Assembly: GCA_016802295.1 (NCBI GenBank)
Contig: JAESIW010000064.1
Coordinates: forward strand, 728,748-792,747
Length of the DNA stretch: 64,000 nt
From: Brachionus rotundiformis
Taxonomy: Eukaryota > Rotifera > Eurotatoria > Ploima > Brachionidae
Reading direction: 5' to 3'
Made by a program: the position numbers and the translations under genes. Below the pieces are notes generated by a model. The model was not told the DNA's origin and did no database searches. It saw only the letters and a program-made list of their open reading frames with translations. Below, one piece after another: positions 11,893 to 22,562 of the stretch (position 1 is its first letter; each line of letters starts with the position of its first letter).

Positions 11893-14800
11893 TCAATTCC
11901 AAATATCCTGAAAACTAGTTGAAATTCCACTGAGATACGGAAGATTTTTAAACTGTTTTTCGTAAAATGTCATATCTTGAAAAATCATCCTAAATTAAAA
12001 GCGATTTAAATTAAAATACATTATATTAGTGCCCAAAATTTACGCATATTGAGGTCCACCATCTTTGGAAACTTTAAGTTCTATGAGTCTATTTTTAAGT
12101 CTTATCTTGAATTTGCTGTCAACTTGTACAAACAGTTTGGTGATATTTGCCTCTGGCAATATGTCTACTAGTAATTGGTAAGTTTTTTCGATTTGAGAGC
12201 AAATAGATCGAAAAGATTGGGACGGTACTGGAGCTTTCACTTCATAGACAGAAATACTTTCACCCAATTTATCGTCAATCATATAAATTAATTTGTTGTT
12301 TAATTCATTAATATGCTCCTGAAAGTCTGAAATCAATTTACTAAATTGTCGCTCGCTGTTGGCTTTTTTGTCAACGATTTTATTAAGAAAATAGTCTCTT
12401 GTCAAAGGTATGAATTTGAGCACAGTTTCTATTGAACGGAACGTCAATGCCAATGTTTTAAAAGTAATTATTTTGAGCAGACCAATTTCGATGGCTCCAA
12501 CTCCCAAGATCATTTTAAAAGTTTTACGATTAAATAGCTAAAAAAATTAAATGAAAAGAAAAATTTAAAAATTTATCTTTAATTACATTGTATAGTTCAA
12601 CAATTCGATTGGAAACTTCAAAACTTGAACCAGGGATGGCTGAGTCCAATTGAATATATTCGAGTGTTATCTTTAATAAAGAAACAACCATTCCGAAAAA
12701 AGTATGCTTCTCGTCATTAATGTATAGGAATTTCGAACCGGACTCATTTGATATTCTAAAAACAAAATTTGCTGGCTTGTTGTAATAATCATTGATGATG
12801 GTTTCTAATAAATTATGGAAATCTGATGGTAAGTCTGAAACCTTCCATGATTCGCTCTCAATCGCCAGAATTAATTTATCTTTGCGTTCCGAATGAAATT
12901 TATTCAAAAATTTGTTTGTCTGATTTTGTAGCCATGAGCCTAAAGTTGCCGTCTTATTTTTAGATATGGTATCTACTGAGGTAACAAAATCGTCAATTAA
13001 ATTTGAAAATAAGCTTAAATTTTGACTATTTATTTTATCTGAACTTCCCTCCTTAAAAAAATTAAATATTATTAAACACATAACAAAATTATATCAAATT
13101 TGTAAAATTTCTAATAAGTCAATTTGATTAAAAATTGTTAAAATTGTATGAAGCAATAAATTGATTAAAAATTGAAAAGAATGCTGAAAATGTAAAATTA
13201 TTATTTTTAAAAAAATTTACTTTTCCTTTTCTAATAAGAATATAAAATATTTAAAAATGATCATCCTGTTTTGATTTTTTCTATATATATTTTTTTCTTT
13301 AAAATATCAATTAATAAGATTAATTTTTTCTAATGATTAAAATTTCTGAAAAATATTCAAATAGAATTTATTCGTTTTTACTTAAATTTTAATTGATTTA
13401 AATTTAATAATAATTTACGATTTTTGTAAATTCAGAATTAAATAAAAATATCATAGAGAGATTTTTGGAGAATAGAAATGATAGTAACATCTATTTTTTA
13501 GGTAGTACAAAATTATCTTATTAATTTTGTTTAACTTTGGGAATTAAAATTGAATTTTACTATTCAAGTTAAGATAAAAAATTCCTAAAATCAATTAATA
13601 ATTGACTATCACAAAGGCTTTTTAATCTCATTTAGCTAAAATTTAGAACATTACTTTAAATTTAGTTTCCAAAACAGTAATTAAAATTTCTTGTATATAA
13701 TCAACTGTTTTTGATAACAAATCTTTTAGCTTATCCTCAACTTTGAACCATCCATTTTGACCAACAAATTCTTTGCTTGTTTCACTTAAAAATTTTCTTT
13801 AAAAATAAATAAGATTATTAAATATCTTTTACTTTTTATCAGATTCATTTTCTTTTAAAATATTCACCATAAAATTTACAATTGACTTGTAAAAAAATTA
13901 AATAAAAAATTTTTAAATATAATTGAGTTAATATTTACCTCAACTCGACAAATTATAACTTTAAAATTGTTTAAAACTACTTTAATTAAGTCTAAAAATT
14001 GATCAAATTCTAACAATTTCACTTTTTCAATCAATTCAAAGTTTTTGGTGCCATTATTTGGCAAGATGGTAAGATTTTCTTCATCGTTGTCCAACTGAGA
14101 TATTATCTCAGTTAATTTAATCTTGAAAACCGATTTTATAAAGAGGTCAATCTCTTCTCGACTGATGTCAATAAAATCGTAAGATTTAATTTTCATTAAA
14201 CAAGAGAACAGCGAATTCAGCCTATCTTCGTCCTTTATCTTAGATTTTTCTTCAATATTTCTGGACAATTCATCATTAAAACATTTAATAAAATCTTGAT
14301 TTATCATTTTTTCAATAACTTTGCCAATTTCCTGGAATTGGGAATCAAAATGGCGCAAACAACGAATAAATTTAAGATCTTCTCTTAGTAACTCTTGACT
14401 GAATGAAATTATGTCCAAGGCTCCGTTGTATTCACTAGAAGCAAGGTGTATTTGAATAGCAGGTTGATTTTGATGCACTGTTGAGAGCATTTCTAATTTA
14501 TCTATCAATTTTTGGTATCGAATTTTTAAAATTACAAGCTTTAAAATTCGAATAGAAGATAAAATTGATTGATTGTTCAATGTTTGCATCATTCTTCGGA
14601 TTTGTTTCACTTGATAAGAAGTCTTCAAGATATGCTCTTGGACCTCATCCTGAGAATGAATGGCATTAAAAAATGTATTTGCTTTGGAAGATATTTGTCT
14701 TGTTATATGCCATTCGATTATGTCCAAATAAAAGGAGAACTTAAAATAAAAATTTTGATAAAATTATTTATTTTTTATTTAGATTTTTTACTTTGTTGAG

Positions 14801-15413
14801 AACCAATTTGCACCATTGGGCATCGTTTGTCGACTCAGTATTCAGAGATTCACAAAAAAGATATTTAACTTTTTGAATTTTGGGAAAAGATGCTTTGTAT
14901 TTTATTACGGATTCAAATGTTTCTCTATTTGATAAATTAAAATTTGAATCAAAAAATATCTTTTTTTCTAATATTAAATTAAATTAATTTTATTTTTGGA
15001 AGGTTTACTTTGGGAATTAGATCCAAATTGTAGGAATTAATATCATTTATGTTTCTAGGATTTAATTTTGAGCTTGATGATATTTTATCCAACAAATCTT
15101 TGTTGAAATTATGCTCTTTTAAACGCTTTGAGCAAAATTTATAAAAGGTTATCTAAAATTATGAGAAAATTACTTCATTGATTTCACTAAGATGCGTTTG
15201 AAAATTTTTGATGCCTAAGTCTGATTTGATAATTTTTAAATGTGAATGTTCTGTGAAATCTGAACCCCAGGTTTGGGTGAAAAGATAGGCTTTTTTGGCT
15301 CGGTCCTTGCGAGGATCATTAAGAACGGCTGATAAATTTGACGAGAAAATGGGCTTGGATGGCTGTGATGGTTCAGGATTATGAATTAAAGAATTGTTTT
15401 GATTATTCAACAT
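11893..15413 (-). CDS. VPS54: VPS54, subunit of the GARP tethering complex
   Basis: VPS54 is the Golgi-specific subunit of GARP, which tethers endosome-derived vesicles at the trans-Golgi. Nine exons: 15413-15174, 15152-15009, 14959-14792, 14739-13939, 13885-13833, 13796-13655, 13051-12587, 12537-12044 and 11989-11893. The product is about 867 aa (vertebrates have roughly 970). Family blocks in order: AVLNDPRK and FTQTWGSDF near the N-terminus; LIPK joined to IFFDSNFNLSNRETF; FYLDIIEWHITRQISSKANT; STVHQNQPAIQIHLASSEY; FLNKFHSERKDKL; YEVKAPVPSQSFRSICSQIE; KDGGPQ; and an ending of the NLPYLSG..FQDIW type. The last exon is inferred from frame and from the conserved ending. Most introns are 49-54 bp. 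Exceptions are 603 bp (13654-13052), 36 bp (13832-13797) and 21 bp (15173-15153). Exons 5-6 match the least conserved part and are the least certain. Confidence 0.9.
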
Positions 15414-15745
15414 TTATATCGTCCGATTTTATTAGTTCACTTGAACATTATAATATGAGACACAAAATTTTAATAAAATATTTAAAATCTTGATTTTAAA
15501 ATTTTGAAAGTAAATTAAAATTTAAACACATGTAGTATTCTAGTATGAATTTATTATGAAAAAATAATTAGTTGCATATGATTAAATTAAAATTTTATTT
15601 TACTTTATTTTCAAATTTATCAGTTTTTAATTGATTTTTATTTTTCCATGAATTAATTAATAAAAGAAAATTTTGATCACATAAGAATGATTTAATTAAA
15701 TATTAGGATATTTTTTTAAAATTTAATTAAATTTGTATATTTTAA

Positions 15746-15824
15746 TTATCTAGCATTTTTCTCTGGAACATCAAAAGTCCCCAAGCCAGAAGTCCAACTT
15801 TGGTTTCTGAATAGATTCGAATCA
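15746..15824 (-). pseudogene. trypsin exon relic
   Basis: On the minus strand this reads DSNLFRNQSWTSGLGTFDVP and then runs to a stop. It corresponds to the AGKSSWATGWGTL block of the neighbouring proteases, but the conserved W of GWG is L and nothing protease-like follows. It lies just downstream of the gene at 15888-16766 and looks like the remains of one more gene copy in the cluster. Confidence 0.65.
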
Positions 15825-15887
15825 AATTTAAAAAAGATAAATAATTCTATTTAAAGGGTCAAAAAAAAATATAAAACTTATATTTTA

Positions 15888-16766
15888 TTAACTATCTTTT
15901 AAAGTTTTAACAATCCAATTATAATAGTAGCTAACTCTAGTATACACACCTCCATCACCACAACCATAACCCCAACTGGTAATACCAGCTAAAAGCCATC
16001 TTTCGTCATCAAACACAACCAAAGGACCTCCTGAATCACCTTGACAAGTATCTTTGTTTTGTCCCTCTTTACCCGAGCAAATGGCCAAACTTGTGTTAAC
16101 AATTTTGAACTTTTCCTGACACTGAGTATTGTTTAATATTGGCATTTGAACCTCTCTCAAATATCGGGAGACAAAACCACCTGCCTTCAAAGTTCCCCAG
16201 CCAGTAGCCCAACTTTGCTTTCCAGTTATATTCAATTCCTCTGAAATGCAAATTGGAACAATTTGTGAGGAATAGTTGACAGGAGCCTCAAAATTTAAAT
16301 GATAAATAAAATTTTTTCTTTTTAAAAAACTAATTCCTCTTACTTCAAGTTGAATCAATGCTATATCGTTTTGTAGCATATACTGATCGTAATCAGGATG
16401 TACAATTATTTTGGAAACTTGCCGTCTAGCTGACCATTTTTCTGGCAAAAATCTGTCATGGAGGCCTAGAGCAAATGAAAACAATGCCGGAAAATTTCGA
16501 CCATAAACACAATGAGCTGCTGTAATAATCCATTGAGAATTAATCAAAGAGCCTCCACATGTAAATCTTCCACTAAAAAGCATCGCTACTTGCCATCCCC
16601 AATCTCCTGGAGCAGCCATGTTTCCCCCAACTATTTTATAGGGGAGTTTTTTTCCGTTCTTTATTCTTTGTCCACATAAGACTGAATTAACATTTTTTGT
16701 GTCCTCTTCATTTTGAGCATTTACCAAATGGAGACTAAATAATAGAATAATCAGATTCTTATTCAT
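15888..16766 (-). CDS. secreted trypsin-like serine protease, divergent member
   Basis: S1-family protease. Exons are 16766-16344 and 16286-15888. The 57-bp intron (GTAAGA...TTTGAG) is at the shared position after the catalytic Asp. It has no stop and a length divisible by three, so the gene also reads as one 292-codon ORF; the spliced product is 273 aa. The signal peptide is residues 1-17. Activation would be at K44, before IVGG. The triad is H85, D134 and S226, with the trypsin-type pocket D220. It is the most diverged of the cluster: it has a distinct N-terminus, and CISEELNITG replaces the usual CIPDG. Intron retention cannot be excluded from sequence alone, but splicing fits all paralogues. 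Confidence 0.88.
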   Translation of the reverse strand: MNKNLIILLFSLHLVNAQNEEDTKNVNSVLCGQRIKNGKKLPYKIVGGNMAAPGDWGWQVAMLFSGRFTCGGSLINSQWIITAAHCVYGRNFPALFSFALGLHDRFLPEKWSARRQVSKIIVHPDYDQYMLQNDIALIQLEVRGISFLKRKNFIYHLNFEAPVNYSSQIVPICISEELNITGKQSWATGWGTLKAGGFVSRYLREVQMPILNNTQCQEKFKIVNTSLAICSGKEGQNKDTCQGDSGGPLVVFDDERWLLAGITSWGYGCGDGGVYTRVSYYYNWIVKTLKDS

Positions 16767-17382
16767 ATTTCACAAAAATGTTTTAAATTTTAAATTAGCA
16801 AAAAGTATAAAATTTTATTCAATTAAAAGTCATCATAAGTCTTTTTTAAAAAAGATCACAATAATTTTGCTATTAAATAAATTAATATATTAGCACAGGT
16901 ATTTACAATTTTGATGAGTTGTGTCGACATAGTTTATAAGAGTTATCAGAGTATTAATAACTAAATTGGAATAATAACTAAATAAAAAATTTTAGGTCAT
17001 TGAATTTATTTCACTTATGTAGTTTATGAAAAATCAGTAAATCGTCAGCTCACTACTTAAATTATCTTATTTTTTCTTTCAATCTTGAATACAAATTATA
17101 GCAAAAGATAATAGTTGTTTTGAGACTGAAGTATCGATTAGACAATACAATATAAAAATATTTTTTAATAGTAAGCTTTAATCCTAAATCTGATTAATAT
17201 CAAATCATGATAAACAGAACATTATAAATATTAAAAATCGACTTGTTAGTTGCTACAAAAATAAGATAATACTTAAAACTTGATTATTTCATGTTTTCAA
17301 AAACTTTTAGATTTTTAAAAATTATATTTAAAAAAAAAGTAATAAATGATTAACTATATTTATGAATTTAATTATTAATTAT
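16767..17382. other. intergenic spacer between two protease genes
   Basis: AT-rich, with no gene or repeat recognised. The last roughly 60 bases before 17383 match the 3' flank of the protease at 20216 (see 20155-20215). Confidence 0.45.
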
Positions 17383-18308
17383 TTAGTTATTTTGAATTTG
17401 TTGCAAGATCCAGTTATAGTAGTAGCTAGTTCTAGTGTAGACACCACCATCACCACAACCATAACCCCAACTGGTAATACCGGCCAATTCCCATCTGTTG
17501 TTATTTCTTACAACCAATGGACCACCTGAGTCACCTTGGCAAGTGTCTTTACCTTCACCAGTTTCACCAGCGCATACAGCTACTGCAGTATTTACAATTG
17601 AATATTTTTGTTTGCATCTAGTGTCAGTCAAAAGAGGCATTTGAACTTCCATTAAATATCTTGAGGTAAATCCACCTGAACTTAAAGTACCCCATCCAGT
17701 AGCCCAACTTTTATTAATTTTAAATTGAAGCTTACAAATAAAATAACATTTAATATTACCTGGAAAAACCTCCAAAATTGGCACTGTTTGGAGATGGAAC
17801 GCAAACTGGAACAATTTGGTCAGCATAATTAACTGGAGACTAAAAATTAATTTTAAAATTAAACAATAAATTTTAATCTTTATCTTACACTCAATTTCAT
17901 GACGGCAATATCGTTTTGGAAAGTTGAAGATGAGTAACTTGGATGCATAATTACTCTAACAACATTTCTTGATGTTGCCCATGATTCTTTGTTATTTCTG
18001 TCATGAAGACCGATATCGAATGAATAGGCTGTTGGGTTCAAGTTTGATGAGACACAGTGAGCAGCAGTTACAACCCATTGGGAATTTATCAATGAACCAC
18101 CGCAGATAAATCTTCCATTGTAAAGCATAGCAACTTGCCAGCCCCAATCTTCTGGATTAGCCCTTTGTCCTCCAACGACTTTATCTGCATCTCTTTTACC
18201 TGGTCTTATATCTGAAATTCTTCGTCCACATCCGGATGGATTAAGAATAGTTGCATCTTGCGCAAAAACACAAGCAACCACAAAGGCTAGGAAAATAACT
18301 CCTCTCAT
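17383..18308 (-). CDS. secreted trypsin-like serine protease with an extra intron
   Basis: S1-family protease. Three exons: 18308-17889, 17839-17760 and 17707-17383. The product is 274 aa. I chose the ATG at 18308 because MRGVIFLAF matches the start of the gene at 4602; an in-frame ATG 13 codons upstream would spoil the signal peptide. Activation would be at K43, before VVGG. The triad is H84, D133 and S227, with pocket D221. Intron 1 is at the shared position. Intron 2 (17759-17708, 52 bp, phase 2) splits the serine codon of FSSWATGWG, where none of the paralogues has an intron. The 3' exon and downstream flank are nearly the same as those of the gene at 20216, while the 5' half is much more diverged. 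Confidence 0.92.
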
Positions 18309-18801
18309 TTTAAATTGTTTTAAAATGCTTGATGTACTTCTAGTCAATAAAAACTTTTATATTAATTTCATGTGAATGTATATTGGTTATAGCATGTTTT
18401 TTTAGGATGTTTGATATTGATTTCATAATAGCATTGAAATACCTAAAGTTTTAAAATTAAAAGATAAATATGATTCTTGGTGAAAAAATTGCATGTGTTT
18501 TAAACCAAAATCAATTTTTTTGGCTAAATAACCATATTAAGTATGATAAAGATGGTTATCTAAATTAGAAAATAAAAAATAATATTTCAAAAAATATATA
18601 TATTTGAATTTTCTATAAGAGTGTAATTGACATTGATTTAGTTTTAAATTTTTTAAATAATTTTGAATGATTAAAATTAATAAAATTCTCATTAAAAAGT
18701 AGAGTAACTTTTCATTAAAAATTATCGTCTCATTTTTTTATTTTTCTAATTGATTATTTAAATTCATTCAGTCGATACAAAAATTAATTTTAACAATTTA
18801 A

Positions 18802-19274
18802 AAAAAAGTAAAAAAACATTCAATTAATTGCTTTGAAATTAGAAATTAAAAATTAAAAAAACGAAAAGATACTTTTTAGATTGATACTTAAAGACCTTAG
18901 TCTTTTTTTCCTTAATAATTCCCGTATTCCCTCGTTCGATTATGCTGCACCACAAGTTCAAACACTTATAGCCTTAGTTTAATGCTTCATCAAGACTTGA
19001 TTTTAAATTAAAAATTAAAAAATAATTTTACTGTATTTTTATTTCTTTATCTTTGGTGCTGCACCAAAGGCATAATTAGAAAAAATTATTTTTTAATTTT
19101 TACTTTAAAATCAAGTCTTGATGACGCATTAAACTAAGGCTATCAGTGTTTGATGCGGACAGAAACGCGAGATTACGCTATTAGAGCATGCGCTCAAAGT
19201 TAACAACATTATAGCATGGGCAAGATGTACTTTGGTGCATGGTCAAAAGACGTGCTTTAACTTGTGGTGCAGCA
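18802..19274 (+). repeat. 473-bp direct repeat, copy at the outer end of the left arm
   Basis: Matches 25627-26099 in the same orientation at a constant offset of 6825, with two mismatches that I noticed. The match begins in an A-run and ends inside the foldback element at ...GGTGCAGCA. Confidence 0.9.
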
Positions 19275-19295
19275 TAATCGAACGAGGGAATACGG
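18922..19295. mobile_element. foldback / MITE-like element with nested inverted repeats, complete copy
   Basis: About 374 bp. The termini are inverted repeats of about 37 bp beginning CCGTATTCCCTCGTTCG. Inside lies a second pair of imperfect inverted repeats (about 18959-19007 against 19102-19150, containing the AGCCTTAGTTTAATG motif). At the centre is a perfect 19-bp palindrome, CTTTGGTGCTGCACCAAAG (19051-19069), whose GGTGC/GCACC core also occurs in the termini. It has no coding capacity. The right half is GC-richer than its surroundings. I could not find a clear target-site duplication. Two further partial copies lie at 25268-25628 (inverted) and 25747-26099 (direct). It is a non-autonomous DNA element by structure; the superfamily is unknown. 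Confidence 0.75.
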
Positions 19296-19782
19296 TATTT
19301 CCTAAACACAAAATTTTTGATGGTAAGAAAATAGAATTATTAAATAATCTAAATTTAAAGGGTTTTAAAGTAAATTATTTCCTTTCTTATAGATAAAATT
19401 ATAAAAACAAGATTTAAGATCTAAACATTAAATAAAAAATGAAATATAAGGAATTACATAAAATAAAAATAATAAAATTATAAAAGATATTTTGATAGAT
19501 AGAAAAATTAATAAAAATATAAAATACAAATTGGACAAGATAAAATTTTAATATACAAATTATTAAACCTAAATTTAATAAAAAATATATTCTTTAAAAG
19601 CACTGAAAATCATTTCTGATCTAAAATAATCGAATTTATTAATATAAATTAATAATTGGTTAAATGAAAAAATTAAATAAATAAAGTTGCGTCTTGTTAT
19701 AACGAATATGAGTAATTAGAAAAATTTTTACTTAGTTAAATTCAATTAAAAATGTTAAATTAAAATTGTTCCTTATTAAGAA

Positions 19783-20160
19783 GAGATTCAAGATTTCCAT
19801 CATTTTATTATTAGTCTTTTAGATTTCTAAAAATTATATTGTTATTTTGTCTTCAAAGAAGCCTAAATTAATAAACTTCTACAAGATTTGCCTATAATTG
19901 AGGTAAAGGAAATTGGACCAAAGTCGCTGGGATCGCTTTTTACACCTTTCTTGAACATTGGATTCATGTTGATCTTCATCCATAAGATTGGACAACATGT
20001 TCATTGAAAGAATTGAAAATAAGAAATGAAAGGACAGGGTGGACCAAGTCAGATCCAATTGATTTGTGAGTTTCCAATTCAGAGATCTTGCTTTCATTAA
20101 GAAAAGATTCAAGATTTCCTTATTTTATTATTAGTTTTTTAAAATTTTAAAAAATTATAT
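19783..20160. repeat. tandem copies of a protease 3'-flank segment around a 250-bp insert
   Basis: A segment of about 58 bp (TTAAGAAGAGATTCAAGATT...) at 19783-19840 recurs in slightly changed form at 20096-20160. Between the copies, about 19860-20090 is a GC-richer stretch with a 77-codon minus-strand ORF (20112-19879) without recognisable motifs. The same arrangement occurs inverted in the right arm (24403-24780). I cannot say whether the insert is mobile. Confidence 0.5.
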
Positions 20161-20215
20161 TTAAAAAAAAAGTAATAAATGATTAACTATATTTATGAAT
20201 TTAATTATTAATTAT

Positions 20216-21059
20216 TTAGTTATTTTGAATTTGTTGCAAGATCCAGTTATAGTAGTAGCTAGTTCTAGTGTAGACACCACCATCACCACAACCATAACCC
20301 CAACTGGTAATACCGGCTAATTCCCATCTGCCGTTGTTTTCAACAACCAATGGACCACCTGAGTCACCTTGGCAAGTGTCTTTACCTTCACCAGTTTCAC
20401 CAGCGCATACAGCAACTCTGGTATTAACTGATGAATACTTTTGTTTGCATCTAGAATCACTCAAGAAAGGCATTTCGACTTGCATCAAATATCGTGAAAC
20501 CGAACCACCTGAAGTCAAAGTACCCCAGCCAGTAGCCCATGAGCTTTTACCAGCAAAATCAACACTGCCGTCTGGAATGCATACTGGTACAATTTCGTCA
20601 GTGAAAACCAATGGTTTCTAAAGATAAATTCTTAATTAATTAGTCAATTTTGATAAAAATGCTTACGTCTAATTTCATGAGAGCAATATCGTTTTGCAAA
20701 GTTCTATCTGAATAGCTTGGATGAGCAATAACTTTGGTTACTTTTCTGCTGACAGCCCATGATTCAATGTTGTTTCTATCATGGTGACCAATGTCGAATG
20801 AATAATAACTTGGGTTTAAGTAGCCATCGACACAATGAGCAGCTGTTACGATCCATTCAGAATTGAGAACTGAACCACCACAAATAAATCCATAAAAATT
20901 AAAGTTCATTGATACTTGCCAACCCCAATCTCTTGGATCAGCTCTTGTTCCACCTACTACTTTATTTCCATATGGTCTCTTACCACATTCTGGTGGATTA
21001 ATGGTTGCATCGGCCAAAATTGTGGCCACCAAAGCAGCTAAGATTATTAGAGGTCTCAT
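20216..21059 (-). CDS. secreted trypsin-like serine protease (left-arm copy)
   Basis: S1-family protease. Exons are 21059-20667 and 20617-20216, with a 49-bp phase-0 intron (20666-20618). The product is 264 aa. The signal peptide is about residues 1-16 (MRPLIILAALVATILA). Activation would be at K33, before VVGG. The triad is H75, D124 and S217; pocket D211 predicts cleavage after Lys or Arg. All this is mirrored base for base by the gene at 23504-24347. The promoter region also lies within the duplicated arm (up to 21255, 196 bp upstream), so both copies should share proximal control signals. The 3' exon is close to that of the gene at 17383. Confidence 0.95.
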
Positions 21060-21579
21060 TTTTACTTTTTTTTTCTTTAGCCAATTTTATTTATATGAAA
21101 AACATTACATCTTGAATGGGAAAATATTTTATTTATCCATAAGTTATTCTTATCAAATTTTTTAATTGATGAACATTTACTTATGAATAATTAAGAAGCT
21201 TGGTTTTATAACTAGGTGAAACGACACATTTTTTGAAATTGCCTACCTATAACATTGTCTCCTTTTTTATTTTAATAATATTGTAAAATGAGATTTTTGG
21301 GATTTTAAATAATTATTTGAATTTTTATTTAAACTAAATCTTTTTAATAATAATCAATTTTGTCAATTTTTCATTCAAAAGTTAAGATATAGGCAAGGTA
21401 CTTAAAAATTATGAAATGAACTTTTAGCATTTAAAAATGTGTACCGTTAAAATTTTTTTCTTTTAAATTTTTTAATTTGATTTACCATAAGTAATTTTCG
21501 ATAAGTCTCATTAATGAATTAAATTTCTTGAAAATTTTTTAAACACTCAAAACCCGAAGGGGCTTATTGTAATGATTAT

Positions 21580-22458
21580 ATGATGATTTATAATTTAAAA
21601 TATAATATAGGCAATGCTGTTAATCCAAAAACAATTGAAGAAATAAACATTCCTTCTGAACTAAAAATAACTTATAATGGAGGAGAGTTTTTATTGGCAG
21701 ACAGTGGTCTAAATGATCCAGAACAGATTATAGTTTTAGCTACCAAAGCAAATATTCAACGTCTAAATGAAAAAGTTGATTGTTGGCATGTCGACGGAAC
21801 TTTTGCCGTTTGTCCTGATTTATTTTACCAATTGTATACTATAAACGGCGTGATAAATGGCAAAAATTTACCATTAATTTACGCTTTATTACCAGGCAAA
21901 AGTGAAATTATTTATTTAAAACTTTTCAAATTAATTGAGTCATTTTTAAAACGTCCTAAATATATTATGTCAGATTTTGAACTTGCTGAATTAAAAGCAC
22001 TAAGTTCAACATTTAAAGATATAAAAATAGATGAATGTTTTTTCCATTATTCTCAAAACTTATGGAAAAATATGCAAAAAAAACATTTAAGTACTTTACA
22101 TGCCACTGATAAGGAAGTACGTTTAGCTTTTAAGCGTTTGAAATGTTTAGCATTCATTAAGCCAAACGAAGCTATTTATGCTTTTAAATTATTAAAAAAA
22201 ATTTGTCCATCTAAGTTCAATGAAATGCATTTTTATTTGAAACTTATTATATTGGCAATTTAAAAAAAAATAGTTTAACAGTAAGAAAAGTTCCATCATT
22301 TCCAATTTTATCATGGAATTGTCATCATAAAGTATTCGATGGTCGCCAGCGTACAAATAATACATTGGAAGCGTGGCATTCAGCTTTTGAAAATGATGTC
22401 GGTAAACACCCAACTGACAACAACAAATATCTAGACTCGCTAAGTGCTGTAGTTTAAA
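21580..22458 (+). pseudogene. MULE (Mutator-like) transposase fragment, frameshifted
   Basis: The ORF at 21580-22263 carries the MULE transposase core: CWHVDGTFAVCPDLFYQLY (first catalytic Asp), then PLIYALLPGKSE, then YIMSDFELAELKAL (second Asp), then DECFFHYSQNLWK. The frame is lost near 22233. A second frame from about 22245 continues with YIGNLKK, FPILSWNCHHKVFDG and RTNNTLEAWHSAF, where the Glu is the expected third acid of the DDE triad; it stops at 22458. The family normally also has an N-terminal zinc finger (FLYWCH), which is absent. It is a dead DNA transposon remnant. Terminal inverted repeats were not found. Confidence 0.85.
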
Positions 22459-22562
22459 TTTTTTTTGACATTTTATTTAACGAAAATTATATCGTATCAA
22501 TTAATTAATAAATTAGCTATTTTTTCTTCTTAATTAATTTTTACATAAACGTGTTTTACGGA

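Larger units (their letters stand above)
18935..21255. repeat. left arm of a 2321-bp inverted duplication
   Basis: The reverse complement of this segment equals 23308-25628. Paired positions always sum to 44563 at every point I checked (gene starts, gene ends, element ends, inner and outer edges), so no net indel accumulated; compared stretches were identical. The arm holds one complete protease gene, an unexplained 1-kb 3' flank and most of a foldback element. Confidence 0.93.

Noticed and set aside
15153..15173. Reading the VPS54 first exon as a separate 84-codon gene ending at the TAA
   Set aside because: Its sequence (AVLNDPRK...TQTWGSDF) is the VPS54 N-terminus and the following exon continues the family in frame.
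20334..20621. 95-codon plus-strand ORF over the trypsin exon, and its mirror at 23942-24229
   Set aside because: Antisense shadow of a conserved protease exon; no independent motif.
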